Shown in pieces: positions 1-7,686 of a stretch of DNA of 40,879 nucleotides (position 1 is the stretch's first letter; each line of letters begins with the position of its first letter). Source of the DNA: Rhodanobacter sp. (GTDB lineage Bacteria; Pseudomonadota; Gammaproteobacteria; Xanthomonadales; Rhodanobacteraceae); assembly GCA_004298015.1 (NCBI GenBank), contig SCSE01000059.1, forward strand, positions 1-40,879, given 5' to 3'. Below the pieces are notes generated by a model. The model saw only the letters and a list, made by a program, of their open reading frames with translations, was not told the DNA's origin and did not search any database. The position numbers and the translations under genes were made by a program.

Positions 1-253
1 CGGACAACGGTTGATGCAGCCATGCATAAAAGCCACTGCGGGACGCGTGCAGGACACGACACATGGTGGCGACCTTGGTATTCGTGGCGATGCTCATTGA
101 TGAACAGGTACTTCACTCGGCTGCTGAGCAAAGTACCTTGCGGTCTTTTTTAAGATATCGCGCTCCTCTTCGGTGCGCCGCAACTGAGCATGCAGCTTGA
201 GGACCTCGCTTTTGGCTCCAATCAGTTCGCCGGCACGTTGCTCAGAATCATAG
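1..253 (-). mobile_element. IS3-family insertion sequence remnant (end of orfA, start of orfB)
   Basis: The minus strand encodes the last part of an IS3-type OrfA: a leucine-zipper-like stretch followed by LRRTEEERDILKKTARYFAQ, the usual OrfA C-terminus, ending at 94. An OrfB-like frame begins at the ATG at 97 (MSIATNTKVATMCRVLHASR, continuing into SGFYAWL) and leaves the window at base 1. The two frames overlap as ATGA. An A6G run (145-151 read on the minus strand) resembles the slippery site of this family. OrfA lacks its helix-turn-helix N-terminus: upstream of about position 253 the sequence switches to a czcD fragment on the opposite strand, so the element is truncated. IS3 assignment is by the OrfA coil and the MCRVL...SGFYAW motif; the subgroup cannot be told. 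Confidence 0.75.
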
Positions 254-463
254 GTGACGTCCGGGATGCCCGCGCTATCGGGGCACATCTATGTGAACCA
301 CGACATCGACTGCCACGATGTGCGGCGCACTGTCGAGGCGATGCTGCATGATCGCTTCGACATCACACACACCACGTTGCAGACCGATCACGCCGCGATC
401 GGTCGGGCCGCATCAGCGAACTGCGCGTTTGAATCCCGCGAGGAACACCATGCCAACGGATAG
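254..463 (+). pseudogene. 3' fragment of a czcD-type cation diffusion facilitator gene
   Basis: These 69 codons match the C-terminus of the intact CzcD-like protein encoded at 7687-8652. Both share VTSGMPALS, DCHDVRR, a conserved T(T/I)QTDHA block and the ending SREEH/SREAH. Only the cytoplasmic C-terminal domain remains; all membrane segments are missing. Similarity to the intact gene starts abruptly at about 251-254, exactly where the IS3 OrfA coding sequence stops, so an IS3 insertion or IS-mediated deletion removed the rest. There is no start codon with a ribosome site, so it is unlikely to be expressed as a functional protein. Confidence 0.8.
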
Positions 464-471
464 TCAAACCT

Positions 472-1059
472 TCAGGCTTGCGGCGTCATGGAAGTGTTGG
501 AGACGCAGTCGGTTCGACGATGGCGTACGATCCAGCCACTCAGGGTGGCCAACGCAGCAATGACAAACGCTCCCATCATGTCACCGGGGTAATGCACGCC
601 CAAGTAGATGCGGGCCCATGCCATCGGCAGACCGAGAATTGCGACAGCCATACCCCAGCGCCGCGTGCGTGGATCCAGCAAGAGTATGCCAGCGCTCACC
701 CACTGTGCAGTCAAGTGATCGCTGGGGAAACTGCCGGTGGCTGCATGGGTAATCCACGCATGGCCCACACCAGCCACGAATGGGCGTGCTCTGTCCCACA
801 CCAGGCTGATGAGCGCGTTTCCGATCAGGGCCACCGTAGCGGCAACCAGTGCCTTCAGAGCGGTAGCGCGCATCGACCATCGGGATCGCACCAGCATCAG
901 CCCAAGGATGCCTGCGGTCAGCAACAACGGTCCATCGGCGAAGGCGCGCGCCAAGTTAAGCATGACCGGTGACGGCGGTACCGTCGGATGGATAGCCTGG
1001 AACAGGCGAAGATCCCAGCCGTACACGACCGTGCCGATCCACGCGGTGAGGGACGTCAT
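472..1059 (-). CDS. PAP2-family membrane phosphatase (PbrB/undecaprenyl-diphosphatase-like)
   Basis: A 195-residue polytopic membrane protein with the three PAP2 motifs: VWDRARPF (motif 1, variant KX6RP), GSFPSDH (motif 2) and ARIYLGVHYPGD (motif 3, with catalytic His and Asp). PAP2 enzymes hydrolyse lipid pyrophosphates such as undecaprenyl diphosphate on the periplasmic face and release inorganic phosphate. In the pbr lead-resistance system of Cupriavidus, PbrB is such a phosphatase and the phosphate released helps to precipitate exported lead. Its ATG overlaps the stop of the upstream CDF gene (ATGA at 1056-1059), so it is the last gene of the metal operon. The lead role is inferred from context; general cell-wall lipid recycling is the alternative. 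Confidence 0.8.
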   Translation of the reverse strand: MTSLTAWIGTVVYGWDLRLFQAIHPTVPPSPVMLNLARAFADGPLLLTAGILGLMLVRSRWSMRATALKALVAATVALIGNALISLVWDRARPFVAGVGHAWITHAATGSFPSDHLTAQWVSAGILLLDPRTRRWGMAVAILGLPMAWARIYLGVHYPGDMMGAFVIAALATLSGWIVRHRRTDCVSNTSMTPQA

Positions 1060-1676
1060 GGCTTGGTGATCGCCGTAGCGGTGACTCGTGCCTCCTGCGC
1101 CTCGCGAAGAATGCCCACGGACTCTTTGAGCACATAGGCCGCGATGGCCGCGCCTATGATTAGATCGGGCACGGAACTGTGCAGCAGAAGCACCAAGACA
1201 CCCGACAATATCACCGCGCCATTCGCGATGACGTCGACCCGTGTAAACAGCCAGGTAGCGCGCAGGTGAACCTCGCCATCGCGGAAACGCCCCAGCAACC
1301 GCAAAACTGTGGTGTTGACTACCAGAGCGACGAAGGCGATGCCCATCATCCAGAAACCTTCAGGGTGGCTGCCGTTCACTATGTGCCATGCCACACCAAC
1401 TAAGACGCCGAAGCCCAGGATCAGCAACAGCATCCCACTCAGTTGTGCGGCGGAGGCCTTGAAGCTCGCGCTACGCGTCCATGCCACCAGACCGATACCG
1501 TAGACACACGCGTCGGCCAGCATATCCATCGAATCGGCCATCAGGCCCATCGACTGGGCGATCAGCCCGGCGACAATGCCGACCACGAACATCGTGGCAT
1601 TGAGTCCCAAGGCGATGCGCAGGATTCTGCGTTCCGCTTCATTGGTCGCTTGCGCATGGCAGCCGCAGTCACTCAT
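1056..1676 (-). CDS. Short cation diffusion facilitator (CDF) transporter lacking the C-terminal domain
   Basis: A 206-residue CDF-family efflux protein with about six membrane segments. The first metal-site signature ADSMDMLADA is near residue 50 and a second TRVDVIANGAVI near residue 150, each with the Asp residues expected to bind divalent metal. The N-terminus carries a CGCH motif. The protein ends shortly after TM6, so it lacks the cytoplasmic metal-sensing domain seen in the full-length CzcD at 7687-8652. It lies 12 bp downstream of the FTR1 gene and overlaps the PAP2 gene by 4 bp. In this cluster it probably provides export of the metal that the FTR1-like permease imports, taking the place of a PbrA-type P-ATPase. 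Substrate (Pb, Zn, Cd, Fe) is not determined by sequence. Confidence 0.82.
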   Translation of the reverse strand: MSDCGCHAQATNEAERRILRIALGLNATMFVVGIVAGLIAQSMGLMADSMDMLADACVYGIGLVAWTRSASFKASAAQLSGMLLLILGFGVLVGVAWHIVNGSHPEGFWMMGIAFVALVVNTTVLRLLGRFRDGEVHLRATWLFTRVDVIANGAVILSGVLVLLLHSSVPDLIIGAAIAAYVLKESVGILREAQEARVTATAITKP

Positions 1677-1688
1677 GTCCTACCGCCT

Positions 1689-3674
1689 TCAGTCTGCATC
1701 AGGGAGAATTTTCCTGGCCGTGGTGGGTGACGCCGATGGTTGACGGCCGCGACGGATATTGACCACGAATCCGACCGCCAGCAGCACCAGAATCGTCAAC
1801 TGGGCCAGCAAGGATTGCCACGTCGGATAGATACCCAGCAGTTCGATATGCGGCACGGGCGCAACGCTCACAGCGACCCAACCGGCCTCCTGCAGGGCAG
1901 CGACGCCTTTGCCGGTCAGCACCACGGCGAGCACGGCAATCAGCGCCGAACTGGCGGAGAAGAACGTGCCGACCGGTAGTCGCCGGCTGGTGCGCAGCAG
2001 CACCCAGGCGATCAGCCCAAGTACGGCCGCCCCGGCGGCTATGCCGCCGAGTAGCCAGACCTCCTGGCCGTCGTTCCACAGTGCGGCGTAGAACAGGATG
2101 CTCTCGAACACCTCGCGGTACACCGAGATGAACGCCAGTCCGAACAGGAACCATGCCGAACGTCGGCTAAGCGCGGCCGCCATCTTTTCCTTTAGGTACG
2201 CCTGCCAGCGACCGCCAATACTCTTCTGGTGCATCCACAGACCGACCCCTAGCAGCACCAACGCCGCAAACAGCGACGACAGCCCTTCCGTCAATTCACG
2301 ACCGGCACCGCTGATGGAGATCGCGTAGCTGGCGATCGCCCAGGTGACACCGCCAGCAACCAGAGCAAGGATCCAGCCCGCATGTACGTAGCGCAGCGCG
2401 TCGGGTCGTGCGGCCTTGCGCAGGAAAGCAAGCAGCGCGACCACGACCAGCAGGGCCTCCAGACCCTCGCGAACCAGAATGGTGAAGGCTCCCACGAAGG
2501 TCGCGGTCGCATCGCCCGCCGCATCGGTGGTGACTTCCTGGGCGCGTACCAACAGACCATCAACGGCATCAGCCTGTTTCATCACCGACGCTACGGGAGC
2601 GCTGCTCGTCAGCGCCGTGCGATAGGCGCCCATCGCCGTTTCGAGCTGGGCGCGCAGTGCGCTGTTGCGTGTATTGAGTTGCGGTTCGACCGGTTCCACA
2701 CCATCCAGGTAGGCGGACAATGCCAGTTGGGTGGCGTGCGTCTTGGCACCGGCACGGTAAGCCGTCAGGCTTGCCGCGAGCCGCGCCCGAGCCAGGGGAA
2801 TGCCGGCCAAGGCCTGCTGCTGGATGACATCTGGGTGAGCTCGTAGATAACCCACGATCGTCCGGGCACGCTCTACACCGAGAGTGGGTGTTAGCTGGGC
2901 GACACGCGTGCGGGAAAGCTCCTTCAAGTCGGCGATTTGCGCCCGTGCGGCGGTGTCGTGTTGCCAGGTCTCGCCACCGGTGACCGCTTCCTTGGTGTAA
3001 GCCAGTGAACCCACGTAGTACGCCAGCGCCCAACGATCATCGGAAGGGAATTGCTGCGCGTAGCTCGCCATCGGCGTGCCCTCCACGCCCTGGCTGATCA
3101 CCTCGTACAACGACAGCGTGCTGCGCTGATCCGCCCGCGTCTGATCGGTGAAGTTCACCGGTCGAGGAGACAACTGCAGGCCAGCAGGCCCATCACCGTG
3201 TCCGGTGGCACCATGACAGGCAGCGCACTGGTTTTGATAGAGCGCTGCGCCACGTGCCAGGTCGGGTGTATGTTTCGGTGCGGTCGGTACCGGGTACGCC
3301 TGCAATAATGCATCGGCCAGCGCATGCGCCTGCGTCGCCACCTGGGCGGGTGCGGCCTTGGCATCCACGGCGATCACCAAGGCATTGGCCTGGTGCATGA
3401 GTGCGGGCGTGGCTGCGGTCGGTTTCAAGGTGCCGATACGCGACCGGGCCGTCGCCGTGAACTCCCGCATTTCAGCGTACTCGGATGTGCTGATCACGGC
3501 GCCATCCTTCACCGCACCGGCGTAGTCGGTCGCCAGGTAGTCCAGCATTTGCCATGTCTGCGGGACAGTAGAAGTGACATCCTCGGCCCGTGCTGGCCAC
3601 GCCGACATGCCCCACAGCAGGAGGACGGCGACAGAAAGGTTGCGTAAACTTCTGCGAATGCGTGTCATTATCAT
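1689..3674 (-). CDS. FTR1-family iron/lead permease with N-terminal cytochrome c domain (PbrT-like)
   Basis: About 661 residues. A signal peptide (MTRIRRSLRN then a hydrophobic run ending in AWPARAED) is followed by a periplasmic region with a c-type heme site CAACH near residue 150. The C-terminal half is an FTR1 permease with the two metal-translocation motifs REGLEALLVVVALL and REVFESILF and about seven membrane segments. This domain order matches PbrT, the lead-uptake protein of Cupriavidus metallidurans, and related fused FTR1 iron permeases. ATG codons at 3695, 3674 and 3668 are possible; none has a strong ribosome site, and the last two give a normal signal peptide. It sits between a decayed CDF gene and an intact CDF gene, downstream of a MerR-type promoter. 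Whether Pb or Fe is the main substrate is open. Confidence 0.85.
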   Translation of the reverse strand: MIMTRIRRSLRNLSVAVLLLWGMSAWPARAEDVTSTVPQTWQMLDYLATDYAGAVKDGAVISTSEYAEMREFTATARSRIGTLKPTAATPALMHQANALVIAVDAKAAPAQVATQAHALADALLQAYPVPTAPKHTPDLARGAALYQNQCAACHGATGHGDGPAGLQLSPRPVNFTDQTRADQRSTLSLYEVISQGVEGTPMASYAQQFPSDDRWALAYYVGSLAYTKEAVTGGETWQHDTAARAQIADLKELSRTRVAQLTPTLGVERARTIVGYLRAHPDVIQQQALAGIPLARARLAASLTAYRAGAKTHATQLALSAYLDGVEPVEPQLNTRNSALRAQLETAMGAYRTALTSSAPVASVMKQADAVDGLLVRAQEVTTDAAGDATATFVGAFTILVREGLEALLVVVALLAFLRKAARPDALRYVHAGWILALVAGGVTWAIASYAISISGAGRELTEGLSSLFAALVLLGVGLWMHQKSIGGRWQAYLKEKMAAALSRRSAWFLFGLAFISVYREVFESILFYAALWNDGQEVWLLGGIAAGAAVLGLIAWVLLRTSRRLPVGTFFSASSALIAVLAVVLTGKGVAALQEAGWVAVSVAPVPHIELLGIYPTWQSLLAQLTILVLLAVGFVVNIRRGRQPSASPTTARKILPDAD

Positions 3675-3717
3675 TTTTGAAGGATAGCCACGCATGGATT
3701 TGGCGGCAACAAGAAGC

Positions 3718-4264
3718 TCAAAGGACGTGCGACGGATGCGAGCGGAACTGCGGCCGTACGGTTCTCAGGACGTCGATACCCGTTCGCGCAAAGAGTAAGG
3801 CCAGCAAAGCGCCAAAAACCAGATCGAGCCATGTCAAACCACTCCGTGCCTTCAGTGTCGTGGTCAGCAAAACGCAGGCGTTGCCGATGACGTCATTGCG
3901 TGAGGGCAGTGATAGCCATCACACCCGCCAGAGGTGCGGCACCCACCACGAGCTTTCGCCTGACTTCGACGATTACGCCCCCGCGAACAGGAGCTGGATG
4001 CTGCCACCTTTCACCAAGGCGGGTCTCGCCAGCTACCGCAGCGGCCTGTCCCATCGCTGCCCAGAGCCTGGGTGCATACACCGGCGCATCGCCGAGACTG
4101 TCCACGGAGTCCACCTGCAGTGCGGTCGAGTCAGCCCAAGGCCCCGCTGGGAATTGGCCTACAAAGATCGCCAAGTCAATACCCAATACCGTCCACAACA
4201 CGCGGGACCGGGCCGCAGAGCGAGCCAGCCCTTGGCCGGTCGATTCACAGTCGCAACATGCCAT
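3718..4264 (-). pseudogene. Decayed CDF cation transporter, first gene of the MerR-controlled operon
   Basis: Reading from the ATG at 4264 gives a CDF N-terminus: MACCDCES, then LWTVLGIDLAIFVGQF, then ADSTALQVDSVDSLGDAPVY, which corresponds to the family signature ADSxDMLxDAxVY. The frame stops at 3893. The CDF C-terminal membrane part continues in another frame: RNDVIGNACVLLTTTLKARS and GALLALLFARTGIDVLRTV, stopping at 3718. The middle, between the two metal sites, is poorly conserved and seems shortened. At least one frameshift and several substitutions separate the halves, so this is a pseudogene. It lies directly behind the MerR-type promoter, so it was probably the original first efflux gene. 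Confidence 0.75.
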
Positions 4265-4293
4265 CCCTTGAACTCTCCTGCAGTGGGCGGTGT

Positions 4294-4324
4294 AGACTAA
4301 AGTCTGTAGCTACTACGGAGTCAA
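4294..4324 (-). promoter_or_regulatory. MerR-type promoter/operator of the metal operon
   Basis: On the minus strand a -35 TTGACT (4319-4324) and a -10 TAGTCT (4294-4299) are separated by 19 bp. That over-long spacer is the hallmark of MerR-activated promoters. Between them is the dyad ACTCCGTAG/CTACAGACT. It points into the decayed CDF gene and the FTR1-CDF-PAP2 operon and lies directly before the divergent merR-like gene, whose start codon is only 6 bp beyond the -35. Confidence 0.85.
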
Positions 4325-4329
4325 CCGCC

Positions 4330-4716
4330 GTGCGCATCAGCGATCTGGCAAAGGCCACCGGCTGCCATTTGGAAACCGTGCGCTACTACGAACGCATCGG
4401 CTTGCTGCCGCCACCGGTGCGCTCGAAAGCGGGTTACCGTGACTACCGCGACAGCGATGTCGAGCGCCTGCGTTTCGTTGTGCGCAGCCGCGCACTCGGT
4501 TTCAGCCTCGAAGAAATCCGTAGTCTGCTCACGCTCGCCTCACGCACGGAACTGTCGTGCAAGCAGGTCGATGGCGTGGCACGAATGCATCTGGCACAGG
4601 TGGAAGCCAAGCAGCGCGAACTGGCGGCGCTGGCCACCGAGTTGCGAGGCATGATCGAAACCTGCCACCACGACACGCGCGCGACCTGCGCCATCTTGCA
4701 ATCGCTGGCAGGATAG
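4330..4716 (+). CDS. MerR-family metal-responsive activator (CadR/PbrR/ZntR-like)
   Basis: A 128-residue regulator starting at GTG 4330 behind CGGAG. Upstream in-frame ATGs would place the promoter inside the gene. The N-terminus is the MerR winged helix (MRISDLAKATGCHLETVRYY, then ERIGLLPPPVRS), followed by the long dimerisation helix. Cysteines 77, 112 and 120 match the three metal-ligand cysteines of CadR and PbrR in position. The C-terminus has TCHHDTRATC but lacks the long histidine tail of CadR. It should sense a divalent soft metal (Pb, Cd or Zn) and activate the divergent promoter by untwisting the 19-bp spacer. Metal specificity cannot be read from the sequence alone. Confidence 0.88.
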   Translation: MRISDLAKATGCHLETVRYYERIGLLPPPVRSKAGYRDYRDSDVERLRFVVRSRALGFSLEEIRSLLTLASRTELSCKQVDGVARMHLAQVEAKQRELAALATELRGMIETCHHDTRATCAILQSLAG

Positions 4717-4721
4717 ATGCT

Positions 4722-4870
4722 CTACATCCCTCCATAGGTATCGTCAGGAGTCAGCGTCAGAAGTGGCCTTATCCATGCCGGATGGCCAGGGGCAAAGGCG
4801 CTGATGCTCTCCACCCAGGACTCAATGTCTGCGGCCAGCTCGGTGATGGTTTCATCGACGCTCGTTGTAA
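4722..4870 (-). other. Orphan C-terminal coding fragment, family not recognised
   Basis: The minus strand from about 4870 to the TAG at 4722-4724 is open and protein-like: TSVDETITELAADIESWVES followed by an acidic/proline-rich end LLTLTPDDTYGGM. It has no start codon and directly abuts the N-terminal IS256-type transposase fragment at 4871-4930. It may be the tail of a gene fused to mobile-element debris. No family was recognised. Confidence 0.3.
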
Positions 4871-4930
4871 GTAGTTCGCCAACAGGCTGCTGAACAGCTC
4901 ATCGGTTACCGAGCGCTTGCGTGAGCTCAT
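4871..4930 (-). mobile_element. N-terminal fragment of an IS256-family transposase
   Basis: Twenty codons starting at the ATG at 4930 (MSSRKRSVTDEL, then FSSLLANY) match the beginning of the IS256-type transposase at the right edge of the window ([12 protein letters not shown], then LSSLLANY). Similarity stops after LLANY. The stretch from 4931 to 5115 holds no other gene that I recognise. Confidence 0.6.
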
Positions 4931-5116
4931 GATGTTACCGGGCTAAAAGGCGGTTTCCTGCCTGTGGCCCGCTTAGAGAAAAATCTAGAACAACCTCAGA
5001 TCGAGAAATCCTGCAATCGGGCCGAAGCATACGTCGATTTGACCGGATCTTGATCGGCTATCGAGTAGTACAGAGATCAACCATGCCGCGAAGGCGGTTT
5101 CTGCAGGAGAGTCGTG

Positions 5117-5233
5117 ATGAACAGCGGAATGAGTGGGATGGGCATGTGGGGCATGGGCCTTGGATGGATTCTGATCATCATCCTGGTGGTTCTGGCCATC
5201 GCCGCACTGTGGAAATATCTGCGTCGGAAATAG
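5117..5233 (+). CDS. Small Met/Gly-rich single-pass membrane peptide (38 aa)
   Basis: The ATG at 5117 follows a good ribosome site (AGGAGA at 5105-5110). The peptide begins with a methionine- and glycine-rich stretch (MNSGMSGMGMWGMGLGW), continues into one membrane helix (ILIIILVVLAIAALW) and ends with a basic KYLRRK anchor. Such N-termini occur in small membrane proteins, often SHOCT-domain proteins, near copper and heavy-metal resistance genes; methionine clusters can bind Cu(I). No SHOCT tail follows in any frame. It lies between the metal operon and the thioredoxin-reductase-like gene. Function unknown; a metal-binding role is inference. Confidence 0.55.
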   Translation: MNSGMSGMGMWGMGLGWILIIILVVLAIAALWKYLRRK

Positions 5234-5398
5234 AAGACTTGCTGTCGGCTGCCGGACTCCTCCATGCCGGCACACCGCCAGGTCAGCTCGCAAGCGAGGC
5301 GAGTTGAACGAGCCGGGCCCAGCTCGGTACTCGGTGACGCGAAGTGTATTGCGTCACCGAGTTTGCGACATCCATCATCGGCTCAGTGAGGAATTTTG

Positions 5399-6313
5399 AT
5401 GAGTGCACGCCCATTCGACTGTCTGATTGTCGGTGCCGGCCCAGCCGGACTTACGGCGGCGCTCTATTTAGCGCGCTTTCGCCGTAACGTGATGCTGGTC
5501 GACGCCGGCCAGAGCCGCGCAGAACTGATTCCGACGACACATAATTATCCCGGCTTTCCGCAAGGCATAAGTGGCATCGACTTATTGCGACGTTTACGGG
5601 AGCAGATGTCCCAATACCCTGTTTTATCGCGCAAGGGCAGGGTTGAAGGGTTGTCCAGGGGAACGTGTTTCACGGCCCGCATCGGTTCGAACAGCGTCAG
5701 CGCAACAACTGTTTTGCTGGCGACTGGCGTAGTGGACCGCCAGCATAAACTTGCCGCTCCGGCGGATCTCCGCAACGGCACGTTGGCGGGACAAATTCGC
5801 TGGTGTCCCATCTGTGACGGCTATGAGGTACTGGATCGGAATGTGGGATTGATAGGAACCACGGCCTCCGCGCCTGGGCATGCGCTTTTCCTGCGCACTT
5901 ATACTTCCCGAGTGACGTTGATGCTGGCAGCGGACGAGGCTCCCCTGCCACCGGCGAAATTGGCATGCCTGCAAGCTGCAGATATCAAGATCCTGGAACA
6001 GGCACCGGTGCGAATTGAACTGGCCAAATCGCACAAGGTGGCAATTCACTTCGCCGGGAAGGTGCAGAGTACATTCGACACGATCTACCCGATGCTTGGC
6101 AGCCAGCCTCAATCCGGACTGGCTACGGATATGGGTGCCCGCTGTGACGAATTGGGGGAACTGATCGTCGATGAACACCAACAAACCAGTGTTCCCGGAC
6201 TGTACGCGGCGGGCGATCTGGTCAGGGCTCTCAATCAGATGTCGGTGGGTATGGCTCATGCCGCTATCGCGGCCACCGCGATCCATAACCGTCTCGCCCA
6301 TAACCCGCGTTGA
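5399..6313 (+). CDS. Thioredoxin-reductase-like FAD/NAD(P) oxidoreductase
   Basis: A 304-residue flavoprotein of the thioredoxin reductase fold. The FAD dinucleotide motif VGAGPAGLTAALYLARF is at residues 11-27, the redox pair CPIC at 136-139, and the C-terminal FAD motif TSVPGLYAAGDL near residue 265. ATG 5399 is preceded by GTGAGGAA; the codon before it is a possible TTG start. The NADPH-binding loop is unusual: GLIGTTASAPGHALF replaces the GGGNSA-type sequence of classical TrxB, so cofactor use may differ. Similar orphan TrxB-like proteins reduce small dithiols or flavins rather than thioredoxin. It lies beside metal-resistance genes and may handle metal-induced thiol stress, but that is inference. 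Confidence 0.8.
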   Translation: MSARPFDCLIVGAGPAGLTAALYLARFRRNVMLVDAGQSRAELIPTTHNYPGFPQGISGIDLLRRLREQMSQYPVLSRKGRVEGLSRGTCFTARIGSNSVSATTVLLATGVVDRQHKLAAPADLRNGTLAGQIRWCPICDGYEVLDRNVGLIGTTASAPGHALFLRTYTSRVTLMLAADEAPLPPAKLACLQAADIKILEQAPVRIELAKSHKVAIHFAGKVQSTFDTIYPMLGSQPQSGLATDMGARCDELGELIVDEHQQTSVPGLYAAGDLVRALNQMSVGMAHAAIAATAIHNRLAHNPR

Positions 6314-6438
6314 GATGATGTCGCGAGCACGTGCGGGCAGTGCTTCTCGTTTCAACCGAAATGAGAACCGAAATTTGTGACTTTGAGCCGGAGGATGCAG
6401 CGGCCAGTGCAGGAAGGTCAGTGACGCGCTGTACCGTA

Positions 6439-7518
6439 CTACTTCCCACGATGGTGTCGATGTCGATGGTGGATGTCGGGATAGTGTGCATGGCTGTGGG
6501 TCAGGGGCTCGTGCACATGCGGGTGGCTGTGTGGTTCCCTGCCGTCCCATGGACAGTCATGAGTGTGCTGGTGATGCGCATCGTGGCGATGGCGATGGCT
6601 GTGTGCCAGGGCTTCGTGCTGATGTTCGTGGGCGTGCCGCTCACTGACATGCAGCCAGACGCCGCAGGACATCAGGCCACCGGCAAGCCAGAACGTGAGG
6701 CCCGGATGCTCGCCGAACAGGAGCAGTGAAATGATCGCACCGACAAACGGCGCGGTCGAAAAATAGGCACCGGTGCGGGCGGAGCCCAAACCGCGCAAGG
6801 CCAGCACGAACAGCGCCAGGCTGACCCCGTAGCCGGCGAAGCCCAGCAGTCCGGTGGCCAGCAGGGGCAGGGCGGCGGGCAGTCGATAGCCCATGAGCAG
6901 GGCGAGCGTGAGGGTTATCGCACCGGCCACGCCACCCTTGATCGCGGCGATCTGTACCGGATCGCTGGCCGATACCTGACGGGTGAGATTGTTGTCGATG
7001 GCCCAGCACAGGCAGGCGCCGGCGATGGCCAGTGCGCCCCATGGCAACTCACTGGCGTGCCCGCCACGCCATGAAAGCAGCACGCTGCCGGCGACAATCG
7101 CCAGCATGCCCAGAAACACGCGGCGATCGACGTTTTCGCGGAACACCACCCAGGCGATGATCGCGGTCAGGACCGCCTCGAGGTTGAGCAATAACGACGC
7201 CGTCGATGCGGGCGTCAGCGCCAGTCCGAGCATCAGCAGGATCGGCCCGAACACGCCGCCGAACAGCACCGCGCCCCCCATCCACGGCACGTCGGCCCGG
7301 GTCAGCGCGGCGTCGCCCCTGGGTCCTCGGCGCAGCTTGCGCAACATCAGCCAGAACGACAGTCCGATACCCGATCCGGCGTAGAGCAATCCGGCCAGCA
7401 GCAAGGGCGACATGCTGCCAAGCAGCAGCTTGGCAAGCGGTGTGCTGGCTCCAAACAACGCCGCTGCCATCAGGGCCTGGGTGATGGCCAGGGTGTGGGG
7501 GAGGGGTAGCCGGTTCAT
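6439..7518 (-). CDS. DMT/EamA-family exporter with histidine-rich C-terminal tail
   Basis: About 359 residues. Two EamA repeats supply some ten membrane segments (LFGASTPLAKLLLGSMSPLL; the second repeat from about residue 165). The last 60 residues form a cytosolic tail dense in His (HAHEHQHEALAHSHRHRHD and more). ATG 7518 is the chosen start; a TTG at 7530 adds four residues. DMT proteins with such tails occur near nickel/cobalt/zinc resistance genes, and the tail probably binds metal, so the protein may be an exporter of divalent metal or a metal chelate. It is divergent from the czcD gene at 7687, and the 168-bp intergenic region could hold shared promoters. EamA family assignment is firm; metal substrate is inferred. 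Confidence 0.82.
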   Translation of the reverse strand: MNRLPLPHTLAITQALMAAALFGASTPLAKLLLGSMSPLLLAGLLYAGSGIGLSFWLMLRKLRRGPRGDAALTRADVPWMGGAVLFGGVFGPILLMLGLALTPASTASLLLNLEAVLTAIIAWVVFRENVDRRVFLGMLAIVAGSVLLSWRGGHASELPWGALAIAGACLCWAIDNNLTRQVSASDPVQIAAIKGGVAGAITLTLALLMGYRLPAALPLLATGLLGFAGYGVSLALFVLALRGLGSARTGAYFSTAPFVGAIISLLLFGEHPGLTFWLAGGLMSCGVWLHVSERHAHEHQHEALAHSHRHRHDAHHQHTHDCPWDGREPHSHPHVHEPLTHSHAHYPDIHHRHRHHRGK

Positions 7519-7686
7519 AAGCTGTGTCAACTCGTCGTCATGCCATCAAGGCTTGTGAAAAATGATGACACAGCGCGTTGAGGCGATGTTTCAGCCACAT
7601 GTCCCCTGCAGCGACGGGCCACTTTTTCATGTGATGTCATAACACCCGGTTCCTCACGTATCGTGGCTGCCGCAGCGGAGTCCGCC

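Noticed and set aside
5624..6550. 308-codon minus-strand ORF opposite the thioredoxin-reductase-like gene
   Set aside because: The plus strand has FAD and CXXC motifs; this frame shows none.
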